Below are positions 34,678 to 41,865 of a stretch of 64,000 nt of DNA, piece by piece. Made by a program: the position numbers and the translations under genes. Source of the stretch: Oceanicella sp. SM1341 (GTDB taxonomy: Bacteria; Pseudomonadota; Alphaproteobacteria; Rhodobacterales; Rhodobacteraceae); assembly GCF_003448965.1 (NCBI RefSeq), contig NZ_QRGC01000009.1:62001-126000 (forward strand), written 5' to 3'. How positions within the stretch are numbered: position 1 is the first letter of the stretch; every line of letters starts with the position of its first letter. The notes beneath the pieces were generated by a model. The model was not told the DNA's origin. It searched no databases and saw only the letters and a program-made list of their open reading frames with translations.

Positions 34678-35823
34678 ATGACCCTCGACATCACCGCGCT
34701 GCCCGCCCGCCACGGCGACGCGCTGCTGCTCTCCGCCGGCCCCGCCCGGGTGCTGATCGACGGCGGCCCCTCGCGGGTCTGGGACCACGCGCTCGCCCCC
34801 GCCCTCGCCACCCTCGGGCGCGGCGGCCCGGCCTCGATCGACCTGATGATGGTCTCCCATATCGACGCCGACCACATCACCGGCATCCTCGAGCTCACCG
34901 CCGCCCTCTCCGCCGCCCACCAGGGCGGAAAGCCCCCGGCAGCGAAGATCCGCGAGACCTGGTTCAACGGCTTCACCGACGCGCTGGCGCTGGCCGAACC
35001 CGCCCCCGCCGAGGCTGCCGCCCTCTCGCTCAGCAGCGCCTCCGGCCCGCTGGCGACACTCTTCGCCGGCCAGGGGGATGCGCGGCTGGTGCTGTCCTCC
35101 GTCTCGCAGGGGCGGCGGCTCACAGACGCGCTGGACACTCTCGCGATCCCGCGCAATCCGGGCTTCGCGGGCGGGCTCGCCATCGCCGGGGCCCGGCGGG
35201 ACGACTGGCGCTGCGGCCCCCTCACCCTGCGCGTCATCGGCCCGGACATGGCGGCGGTGGAGAAGCTGCGCCGCAAATGGGCGCAGCAACTGCCCAGGAT
35301 CCTCGCGCGCGAGGCCAGCGAGGCCGAGCTCGTCAGCCTCGACCGCTCGGTCTACAATCTCTCCAGCATCGTGGTGGTGGCCGAGGCCGGCGGCCGGCGC
35401 GCCCTGCTCACCGGCGACGCGCGCGGCGACATGATCCTGGAATGGCTCTGCGCCGCGGGGCTCAGCGGCCCGGAGCTGCATTTCGACATCCTCAAGATGC
35501 CGCATCACGGCTCGGACCGAAACATCGACCTCGCCTTCCTCTCCGCCGTCACCGCCGACCACTACCTGGTGAGCGGCGACGGCAAGCACGGCAACCCGGA
35601 GCCGCGGATGTTCGAGCTGCTGTTCCAGGCCCGGCGCGGCGCGCGCTACCGGGTGCACCTCACCTACCCGCTCGGCGCCATCTGCGCCCACCGCGAGTTT
35701 GACCGCGACGGCCGCACGGAGCGCCTGCGCTGCATCCTCGAGCGCGCACCCGCTGGCTGCATCGTCGAGCCCGCGGACGCCGCCGGGGGCGCCCGGATCA
35801 ACCTTTCCGCCGGCTCCTCCTAG
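34678..35823 (+). CDS. MBL-fold metallo-hydrolase, ComEC/Rec2-like
   Basis: A 381-residue metallo-beta-lactamase-fold protein. The metal motif HxDxDH is SHIDADH (His61, Asp63, Asp65, His66). ALLTGDARGDMI provides the bridging aspartate and LKMPHHGSDRNID the later histidines, a pattern seen in the ComEC/Rec2 C-terminal domain. Family members hydrolyse phosphodiesters or other substrates, and nuclease activity is plausible but not proven. It is the last gene of the patatin-membrane-protease operon and starts 10 nt after the protease gene. It converges with parB; a perfect hairpin separates the two. Confidence 0.85.
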   Translation: MTLDITALPARHGDALLLSAGPARVLIDGGPSRVWDHALAPALATLGRGGPASIDLMMVSHIDADHITGILELTAALSAAHQGGKPPAAKIRETWFNGFTDALALAEPAPAEAAALSLSSASGPLATLFAGQGDARLVLSSVSQGRRLTDALDTLAIPRNPGFAGGLAIAGARRDDWRCGPLTLRVIGPDMAAVEKLRRKWAQQLPRILAREASEAELVSLDRSVYNLSSIVVVAEAGGRRALLTGDARGDMILEWLCAAGLSGPELHFDILKMPHHGSDRNIDLAFLSAVTADHYLVSGDGKHGNPEPRMFELLFQARRGARYRVHLTYPLGAICAHREFDRDGRTERLRCILERAPAGCIVEPADAAGGARINLSAGSS

Positions 35824-35855
35824 AGCCGCCGAAGCCAGACTCATCCGCGCCTTAA

Positions 35856-35881
35856 CGCGCATAATCCCCCCATTATGCGCG
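35856..35881. terminator. Perfect hairpin between the hydrolase operon and parB
   Basis: CGCGCATAAT (35856-35865), a loop of six C, and ATTATGCGCG (35872-35881) form a perfect 10-bp stem. It lies in the 83-nt gap between the convergent metallo-hydrolase and parB genes. It is probably a bidirectional terminator; there is no T-run. Confidence 0.6.
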
Positions 35882-35906
35882 GCACTGCCACATGTCGGCG
35901 CAAAGC

Positions 35907-37004
35907 CTACTCCCCTGCGGCCAGCCGGGCGAGCAACTGCTCCAGAACCTCCTCGGTCATCGCGTCCCCCCGCAAGCGGATGGCGAAGCCCTTGCCGTCG
36001 CGCACCGGCTCGGCGGTGATGCCATCGCCGAGATTGCGCACCGCACCGAGCGCCTGCGTGGCCGGCGGCCGGCCGCCCTTGCGCGGCGCCTCCGCGGCCG
36101 GGGCCTGCGTGGCGAGCGCGGCTTCCAGCACCCGCCATTCGGCCTCCGCACTGCCGATCTGCCCCGCCTCATGCGCCTCGGCGAGCGCGTTGCGCAGTTT
36201 CGCGGCGAAACCCTGGCGCAGCGCCTGGGCGAGCTGCAGCCCCGCCTTCTCCGACAGGCCGGCGGGATGCGCCAGCAGGTCTCCCAGCTCCTCGTGCACC
36301 AGCGCGAAGGAGCGGATCTTCGAGCGCTTGGCCTTGGAGGCCGCGGCAAAGATCGCGTCCACCGCCGCCTCGGGCGAGGCGAAGGCGCCCTGCCCGGCCG
36401 CCACCACGGCGATGCGCCCGCGCTCGTAGGGGCTGAGCTGGGCGCGTACCTCGTTCTCCACCACCATGGCGGTATAGGCCGCACCCGCGCTCTCGGCCGC
36501 GCAGAGGATGGCGCGCACCGTGGCGAACCGCGGCTCGCCGCCCTCCGCCCGCAGGGCCCGCAGCGCCATCAGCCGCCGCCAGCCGGACACGAGACCGTAA
36601 ACGGGTACCTCACCGGGCGCCGCGGCGCCGAGCGAGACCACCTCGATGGGATGGCGCTGGCCGCTCTCGCGCAGCGAGGCCTTCAGCTCCTCCATCTCCT
36701 CATGGTCGACCATCACCCGGTCGCGGGCGATATGGTCGGCGCGCACCGCGTCGAGCGGCACATCGAGCAGCACGCGCCCCGCCTCCATCGCCCCGCGCCA
36801 GGCGCTGGCATCGGCCTCCAGCCGGGCGCGGCCCTCGCGCTCGGCCGGGCTGCCGGGCTGGATCTCGCGCGCAGCCTCCGCGGCCACCTGGGCGATCGGG
36901 GCTGCCATGCCTGGCCGGCCCGACACCGGTTTCGCGGCGAAACTCTCGTCGAACGCCGCCAGGTCCTCGGCGCTCGGCGCCTCCAGTCTCTTACGCCGCG
37001 CCAT
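35907..37004 (-). CDS. parB: Plasmid partition protein ParB
   Basis: A 365-residue ParB/RepB/Spo0J-family centromere-binding protein. The N-terminal tail begins MARRKRLEAPS. The CTP/DNA-binding domain follows: VPLDAVRADHIARDR, SLRESGQRHPIEVV, GLVSGWRRLMALRAL (the equivalent of the GERR box) and MVVENEVRAQLSPYERGRIA. A helical central region and a C-terminal dimerisation part complete it. The ATG at 37004 overlaps the end of parA by 14 nt and has AGGAGG upstream. It would load on the palindromic sites described separately (36197, 36929, 37684 and 38508), two of which lie inside this gene. Confidence 0.93.
   Translation of the reverse strand: MARRKRLEAPSAEDLAAFDESFAAKPVSGRPGMAAPIAQVAAEAAREIQPGSPAEREGRARLEADASAWRGAMEAGRVLLDVPLDAVRADHIARDRVMVDHEEMEELKASLRESGQRHPIEVVSLGAAAPGEVPVYGLVSGWRRLMALRALRAEGGEPRFATVRAILCAAESAGAAYTAMVVENEVRAQLSPYERGRIAVVAAGQGAFASPEAAVDAIFAAASKAKRSKIRSFALVHEELGDLLAHPAGLSEKAGLQLAQALRQGFAAKLRNALAEAHEAGQIGSAEAEWRVLEAALATQAPAAEAPRKGGRPPATQALGAVRNLGDGITAEPVRDGKGFAIRLRGDAMTEEVLEQLLARLAAGE
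36197..36211. other. parS: Candidate parS site 1 (inside parB)
   Basis: The 15-bp sequence GTTTCGCGGCGAAAC is palindromic around its central base. In the parB frame it encodes part of GFAAKL. The same 15-mer recurs at 36929 and 38508, and with one central change at 37684. Confidence 0.65.
36929..36943. other. parS: Candidate parS site 2 (inside parB)
   Basis: GTTTCGCGGCGAAAC, identical to the site at 36197 and 732 bp away. It lies near the parB start and encodes SFAAKP. Confidence 0.65.
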
Positions 37005-38388
37005 GGTCTGCCTCCTGCTGCGCCATCTGCTGGTCGCGCCACCAGGCACCCAGCAGCAATTCCTTGAACTCCGCGTAGGTGCGGTCGAACGCCTCGCGCC
37101 CGCGCAGGTAGGTCTCGCGGTTGAACTCGCGGTAATCGGCCTCGTAGATGCCGTTCACGCTCTCGCCGGCCTGGCCCACCAGGGCGGTGAATTCCTGCCG
37201 GTAGGCATTCATGAAATCGCCGATATAGGCGTGGATGACATTGGCGAGATCGGTCTGCTGGGAGGCGTCGAAGCGGGTGATGACCGCCCGCACCACGTCC
37301 CATTCGAACTGCACTTCCTCGATGCCGAGCTGGCGGCGCTGCGCGTTCTCTCCCTCCTCGATCGAGGCGAAGGTGGAGTAGAGCATGTCGAAGAAGCGGC
37401 CGGTGGAATCGAACTCGAGGAAAGAGGCCCCGAGCGGCACGAGCAGGATGTCGGCGGCTGCCAGCGCATTGATGGTGAGGTAGCCGAGAGCCGGAGGCGT
37501 GTCGAGGAAGATAACGTCGTACTGGTCCAGAACCCCTTCGTCCTGCAGGAAATTCCCCAGCGCGTCCCACAGCGGCCAGGAGCGCAACCCCATGCGCCAG
37601 ACCGGGATCTGGAACTCCGCCCAGTAGAGGTTGAGCTGGGCGCCGATGAGGTCGATGTTCGGCCAGTGGGTTTTCTGGATCAGGTTTCGCGACGAAACCG
37701 TGAGCGCCTCGGTAAGTGTCTCGTCGAGGGGCAGGGCGGTGTCGCCGCGCGCGGCGCGCACCCGGTTCTCCGCCTCCACCGCCTTGGCGTAATCCTTGGC
37801 GATGAGGGGGAAGACGGTCTTCCACTCGTCCTCCACCTCGCCGCCGAAGATCGAGGTCATCGAGCCCTGGCTGTCGAGGTCGATCACCAGCACGCGGTAA
37901 CCGTCAAGCGCGGCCGACATGGCGAGATGGGCCGCGGTGGAGGTCTTGCCCACACCGCCCTTGAAATTGGCCACGGCGACGATCTTCGCCGGCAGGCCCT
38001 CGGGGCGCCAGGGGCGGTATTCCTTGGTGGCGACCCCCTCCTTGGCGAAATGGTCGCGCAGGGTGAGCACTTCCTCCAGCGTGAACCACTTGCTGCCGCC
38101 TTCGCCCTCGCCCTGGGGCAGGTCGGGGTTCGAGCGCAGAACCCGGCGCAGGTGGGCGGGGGCCACAGGGATGAGGAAGCGCGTCACCTCCCAGGCGGAG
38201 AACCGGCGCAGCCGCTTCTTGCCCTCGGGGGCATGGCCGCGGCGGGCCAGATCCTCGCGCCCCTTGCTGCAGAAGGCGGCCGCCTTGGCGAATCGCGAGG
38301 TGGTGACCGGCTGTCCGATCTTCCCCGCGGCGCGCTCGGGATCTATGTTGAAATAGGGTGGCGTGGTGGACTCGGGTTTCCTGCTCAT
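36991..38388 (-). CDS. parA: Plasmid partition ATPase ParA (type Ia)
   Basis: A 465-residue Walker-type ATPase that positions replicon copies together with ParB. The deviant Walker A KGGVGKTS is at 143-150, Walker A-prime LVIDLDSQGSMTS follows, and Walker B is DVIFLDTPPALG. The first roughly 130 residues form an N-terminal DNA-binding extension (AGKIGQPVTTSRFAKAAAFC, then RRFSAWEVTRFL) as in plasmid type Ia ParA proteins, which repress their own promoter. The promoter should lie in the origin region just upstream (38389 onward). It is divergent from the initiator gene and overlaps parB by 14 nt. Confidence 0.95.
   Translation of the reverse strand: MSRKPESTTPPYFNIDPERAAGKIGQPVTTSRFAKAAAFCSKGREDLARRGHAPEGKKRLRRFSAWEVTRFLIPVAPAHLRRVLRSNPDLPQGEGEGGSKWFTLEEVLTLRDHFAKEGVATKEYRPWRPEGLPAKIVAVANFKGGVGKTSTAAHLAMSAALDGYRVLVIDLDSQGSMTSIFGGEVEDEWKTVFPLIAKDYAKAVEAENRVRAARGDTALPLDETLTEALTVSSRNLIQKTHWPNIDLIGAQLNLYWAEFQIPVWRMGLRSWPLWDALGNFLQDEGVLDQYDVIFLDTPPALGYLTINALAAADILLVPLGASFLEFDSTGRFFDMLYSTFASIEEGENAQRRQLGIEEVQFEWDVVRAVITRFDASQQTDLANVIHAYIGDFMNAYRQEFTALVGQAGESVNGIYEADYREFNRETYLRGREAFDRTYAEFKELLLGAWWRDQQMAQQEADHGAA
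37684..37698. other. parS: Candidate parS site 3 (inside parA, one-base variant)
   Basis: GTTTCGCGACGAAAC differs from the other sites only at one central position. It encodes VSSRN in parA, a different frame and different residues from the parB copies, so the similarity is at DNA level. Confidence 0.6.
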
Positions 38389-38507
38389 GTGTCACTGCCT
38401 CGGTGGATGTTCGCCTTTGCGGCGCTTATCATCGGTTTTATCGCACATCTGCGGTTTGATGTGAATTCCCCGGCCACGATGCCTGATCGCTCGCCGCCCG
38501 GCCAGTG

Positions 38508-38522
38508 GTTTCGCGGCGAAAC
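38508..38522. other. parS: Candidate parS site 4 (in the origin region)
   Basis: GTTTCGCGGCGAAAC, extended here by flanking G and C to a 17-bp inverted repeat. It is 120 nt upstream of parA and outside any coding sequence, 824 bp from site 3. Confidence 0.7.
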
Positions 38523-38560
38523 CGGCAGATTTCGCCCATTCTCCCCAGCGATAGACCACG

Positions 38561-38620
38561 ACAAAGGTTCAGAGTCTTTAAGAATTATAGAATCTTTCAC
38601 CGCAAAAATACGTACGTTTC
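38561..38620. other. AT-rich patch, candidate unwinding element
   Basis: About 60 bp around TTTAAGAATTATAGAATC and GCAAAAATACGTACG are strongly AT-rich against a very GC-rich background. The patch lies directly beside the iteron-like repeats, as expected for a DNA unwinding element. The role is inferred. Confidence 0.5.
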
Positions 38621-38662
38621 CAGAGCGTTGCCGCTACATGGGTGCCAGGATGCAGGAGCAGG

Positions 38663-38924
38663 GGCACCCGGATACGGGCATAAGGGTACCCGGATGCGGT
38701 ATGGGAGGCGCCCGAATCCGGGGAGGCGGGAACCCGGGTGCGGTACGGGCGAAACCCGGGAGAAATGCCCCCGAACGCCGCGCGCAGCGGCCGGAAGCCG
38801 GGGGTGGGACTCCGCCGGGCCAGGGGCCGCGCGCGCCCGACAGGGCAGGGGAGGGGGCCCGCGGCCAGAGGTACCCGCTTACGGTACGGGGGCGCGTGCG
38901 CCCCGCGCCCCGTATCCGGGTACC
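38663..38924. repeat. Iteron-like repeats
   Basis: Four imperfect direct repeats of about 21 bp with pattern GG(T/A/C)ACCCG-n4-CGG(T)A-CGGG start at 38663, 38685, 38729 and 38870. An inverted copy (GTATCCGGGTACC) lies at about 38905-38924, and degenerate copies lie between. Spacing from the first to the second repeat is 22 bp, consistent with binding on one helix face. They resemble iterons bound by the initiator protein encoded just downstream. Confidence 0.65.
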
Positions 38925-39034
38925 CGAACGCGGCTTGTGCGCGGGTGCCTCATGACCCATACTTTCCGGCGATTCCCCGCAGCGCGGCCGACAGAGCCGG
39001 GCACGGGGGAACAGGCAGGAAGAGAGGGCAGGCG

Positions 39035-40306
39035 ATGGCGGAGCTCGACATCCCGCGGGACAGGCTGTCCGGGCCGCTGAGGCGCGGCTCGGTGAAGAAG
39101 AACGTGGCGGCCATTCACATCTCGGGCAAGCTCACGCTGTTGCAGCGCAAGCTGTCGAACGTGCTGCTGCTCAATGCCTATGACGAGCTGGTGACCCGCG
39201 CCAGCCACAGCATAGACGCGCGCACCCTCTGCCTCATGGTGGGCTACAATTCCAACGACATGGACACGCTGCGCGAAGCGCTGCGCTCGCTGGTCGAGAC
39301 CGTGGCGGAATGGGACATGCTCGATGACAGGGGCCGGCAGGAATGGGGCGTGTCCTCGATGCTCGCCCATGCCCGGCTGCGCGGCGGCGTGTGCGACTAT
39401 GCCTATTCGCCGGCGCTGGCCGAGAAGCTGCACGACCCCAAGGTCTTCGCGCTCATCAACCTCAACATCCAGAAGCGCTTCACCTCCGGCCACGGGCTGG
39501 CGCTCTACGAGAACTGCTACCGTTTCACCCGCACCGGCTCCACCGGCTGGTGGCCGCTGGAGATCTTTCGCCGGCTCATGGGGGTGGACGGCTCGAGCTA
39601 CTACGAGAGCTTCAAGCATCTCAACGCCAAGATCATCAAGCCCGCGGTGGCCGAGGTGAACCGGACCTCGAACATCGTGGTGACCCCGGAGTTCGAGAAG
39701 CGCGGCCGCTCCATCACCGGCATCCGCTTCCTGATCCGCGAGAACCCCCAGCTCGCGATGTTCGACATCGACGACGACGAGGGCGTGCGCTCCAGCCAGG
39801 TGTATCGACAGCTCGTGGACCGCGGGGTGGGGGACAGGCTCGCGCGGCAATGGATCGCCGAGCACGGGGCAGAATACGTGGCCGAGAAGCTCGCCTATGT
39901 CGCGGGCAGGCGGGGGGTGACGGCGCCGGTGCGCTATCTCTCCGCCGCCATCGCGGGCGATTACAAGGCGCCGGAGGCCGAGGCCCCGGCAGCACCCTCG
40001 CCCGCCGCGCAGGCCGCAGCGCGCGAGCGCGCCGAGGCGGGTGCCGCCGAGCGCCGCCGCGCGGAGGCCCGCGAGGCCGAGAAGGCCGCCCGCGCCGCCC
40101 GGTTCCGCGCGGTGGAGGCGGTGGCCGGCCGCCGCAACCCCACCCAGCGCGACGCCGACCGGCGGCTGTTCCTCGGCCGGCTCGACGGCGAGCTGGAGCG
40201 CGAGGATTTCCGCCGTTTCGGCTGGTCCTCGGCGCTCAACGCGAGGGCGATCTTCGCCTTCTGGGAAGAGCTGGTGCCCGAGATCTTCGAGGGCCTGCCC
40301 GCCTGA
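39035..40306 (+). CDS. Plasmid replication initiator protein (Rep_3 superfamily, RepB type)
   Basis: A 423-residue initiator with tandem winged-helix domains. HISGKLTLLQRKLSNVLLLN (about 26-45) opens the first; SGHGLALYENCYRF and GSTGWWPLEIFRRLMGVD mark the second, and ALRSLVETVAEWDML and MFDIDDDEG are further landmarks. It should bind the iterons just upstream and open the AT-rich patch. The C-terminal portion (about 310-360) is a charged Ala/Glu/Arg-rich linker, longer than in small-plasmid Rep proteins, followed by a terminal domain ending EIFEGLPA. The ATG at 39035 is preceded by a GAGAGGG purine run; in-frame sequence upstream overlaps the iterons and is rejected. Confidence 0.9.
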   Translation: MAELDIPRDRLSGPLRRGSVKKNVAAIHISGKLTLLQRKLSNVLLLNAYDELVTRASHSIDARTLCLMVGYNSNDMDTLREALRSLVETVAEWDMLDDRGRQEWGVSSMLAHARLRGGVCDYAYSPALAEKLHDPKVFALINLNIQKRFTSGHGLALYENCYRFTRTGSTGWWPLEIFRRLMGVDGSSYYESFKHLNAKIIKPAVAEVNRTSNIVVTPEFEKRGRSITGIRFLIRENPQLAMFDIDDDEGVRSSQVYRQLVDRGVGDRLARQWIAEHGAEYVAEKLAYVAGRRGVTAPVRYLSAAIAGDYKAPEAEAPAAPSPAAQAAARERAEAGAAERRRAEAREAEKAARAARFRAVEAVAGRRNPTQRDADRRLFLGRLDGELEREDFRRFGWSSALNARAIFAFWEELVPEIFEGLPA

Positions 40307-40320
40307 GCGGGGCAGGGGGC

Positions 40321-41328
40321 TCAGACCGAGGGCAGGATGTCTTCCGTCACCAGGTCCATCAGCGCGCCGAAATACCCGGCGGAGCGGGCGGGCTGCGTGG
40401 GGTCGGAGGTCACGACGATGCTGGTGCGCCGCTCCGGCACCACGCAGACCAGCTGGCCGCCATAGCCGCGCCCGTAGGCCATCCGCCCGGCCGCGGTATC
40501 GCGCAGGAACCAGCCGTAGCCATAGGCGTCGCCCGAGAAGGGCGACACGGTGCGCGGCTGCCAGGAGGCCTCGATCCACTCCCGCGGCAGCACGCGGCGG
40601 CCCTCGTGCAGGCCGCCGTTGCGCACCATCTCGGCGAAGCGCATCAGGCCCATGGGCGAGAGCGCCATGTTGTTGCCGCCGAGGTAGTAGCCCTGCGGGT
40701 CGCGCGTCCAGGGCGGGATGTCGATGCCCAGCGGCCGGCCCAGCCAGTCGCGCATCAGGGCGAGCAGGCTCTCGCCGCTGGCCTCGGACAGCGCGGCGCC
40801 CACGAGATGGGTGGAGCCGGTGGAATAGAGCATCCGCCCGCCCGGCTCGGCCTCGAAGGGGCAGGCGAGGGCGTTTGCCACCCAGTTGCCGCTCGCGATC
40901 CAGCCGCCGTAATTCGGCCCGGAGGTGCGCTCCAGCCCCGCGCGCATGGAGAGCAGATGCGCGAGCGTCACCTCGGAGACCCGGGGGTCGGCGCCCGCGG
41001 GGGCGGGCAGCCAGCGGGTGACCGGGGTGTCGACACTGTCGATCACGCCGCGCTCCAGCGCCGGGCCGACGAGGGAGGCGACGAGCGTCTTGGACACGGA
41101 TTTCACGTTCACCGCCCGCTCCAGCGCCGGGCCGCGGAAGGCCTCGGCGAAGGTCACGGTGCCGTCGGTGGAGACCACGAGCCCGTGGAGCTGGTCGAGG
41201 CCGCGGGCCCGATCGGCGAAGCCGGGGGCGGGCGAGGCGGCGCGCAGCCGCGGGCTCAGCGCGGGCAGCGCGAGCAGACCGGTGAGCAGGGCACGGCGCG
41301 AGGGGCGGGGGGATATGCGGGATCTCAT
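40321..41328 (-). CDS. Serine hydrolase, beta-lactamase/DD-peptidase fold, Tat-exported
   Basis: A 335-residue serine hydrolase of the class C beta-lactamase-like (Beta-lactamase PF00144) family. The N-terminus carries a twin-arginine signal, PSRRALLTGLLALPALS, with a cleavage region after RLRAA. The nucleophile is Ser77 in SVSKTL (SxxK), YSTGSTHLV replaces the YxN motif, and GYGWFLRD and YGRGYGGQLVCVVPE lie towards the C-terminus. Members include esterases, D-aminopeptidases and penicillin-binding-like proteins; real beta-lactam activity is not implied. It converges with the initiator gene with only 14 nt between. Confidence 0.88.
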   Translation of the reverse strand: MRSRISPRPSRRALLTGLLALPALSPRLRAASPAPGFADRARGLDQLHGLVVSTDGTVTFAEAFRGPALERAVNVKSVSKTLVASLVGPALERGVIDSVDTPVTRWLPAPAGADPRVSEVTLAHLLSMRAGLERTSGPNYGGWIASGNWVANALACPFEAEPGGRMLYSTGSTHLVGAALSEASGESLLALMRDWLGRPLGIDIPPWTRDPQGYYLGGNNMALSPMGLMRFAEMVRNGGLHEGRRVLPREWIEASWQPRTVSPFSGDAYGYGWFLRDTAAGRMAYGRGYGGQLVCVVPERRTSIVVTSDPTQPARSAGYFGALMDLVTEDILPSV

Positions 41329-41451
41329 CCCCGGATGATCGGCGCGGGGCGGCGGGGGGTCAATTCCGCTTTGCCCCTTGCGGTTCAGGCTTTGGTAACG
41401 TTAACGCGATAGCGTCCGTGATCGAGACACGTCCGGGTGCGGGAGATCGTC

Positions 41452-41814
41452 ATGCGCCGAAGCCTCTACATCGTTTCCGTCTGCCTCGCGGCCGTGTTCG
41501 CGGGCGGCATCGCCGGCGCGCTGCGCAACGGGGTGGCCGAGGCGAGCCCTGACCGTGTCGCTCCGCTCGGCTGCGCGCGCGGCGTGATCACCCCGCCCGA
41601 GGGCTATGCCGAGCTGCTGCGCCCGATGCCCTGGACCTGCGAGACCCGTGCCGCCCGCCAGCAGGAGATGACCCGCTGGCTGGAGGAGGCGGATGCCTTC
41701 TTCCTGCGCCGCGCCGCCCTGCAGCGCATCGAGGCGGCGCGCAGTGCGCGCGCCGTGCCCGTGCGCCCCTCCGCCTGCGGGGGTGAACTGCCGGTCTGCA
41801 TGCTGACGCGCTGA
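41452..41814 (+). CDS. Small exported protein of unknown function
   Basis: A 120-residue protein with a clear signal peptide or anchor (RRSLYIVSVCLAAVFAGGIA). The mature part is mostly helical, with five cysteines including APLGCARGV, MPWTCETRA and a C-terminal CGGELPVCML. Helix-prone ARQQEMTRWLEEADAFFLRR suggests a short coiled region. The ATG at 41452 is preceded by GGGAG at 6 nt; an upstream in-frame GTG at 41437 would add five residues. No family is recognised. It lies between a serine hydrolase and a regulator gene with no clear operon partner. Confidence 0.7.
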   Translation: MRRSLYIVSVCLAAVFAGGIAGALRNGVAEASPDRVAPLGCARGVITPPEGYAELLRPMPWTCETRAARQQEMTRWLEEADAFFLRRAALQRIEAARSARAVPVRPSACGGELPVCMLTR

Positions 41815-41865
41815 CGGGCGCGCCGTGCTATGCTCCTCTCCCGCCCCGGGGAGGAGCCGAAGATC

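Larger units (their letters stand above)
38389..39034. other. Replication origin region between parA and the initiator gene
   Basis: This 646-nt gap between divergent parA and rep genes has no gene. It contains the fourth 15-bp palindrome (38508-38522), an AT-rich stretch (38561-38620) and a set of iteron-like repeats (38663-38924). This is the expected layout of an iteron-controlled origin next to a Rep_3-type initiator. Confidence 0.75.

Noticed and set aside
31632-35276. A 1214-codon minus-strand open frame through the subtilase operon
   Set aside because: Low-complexity shadow frame; the plus strand encodes complete catalytic motifs.
38421-38450. DnaA boxes in the origin region (TTATCATCG, TTATCGCAC)
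   Set aside because: Neither matches the 9-bp DnaA consensus well enough, and the initiator is a Rep_3 protein that does not require claiming them.
40321-41328. Antibiotic-resistance beta-lactamase
   Set aside because: The SxxK fold family is broad, YST replaces the YxN motif, and the sequence resembles esterase/peptidase-type members; resistance is not supported.
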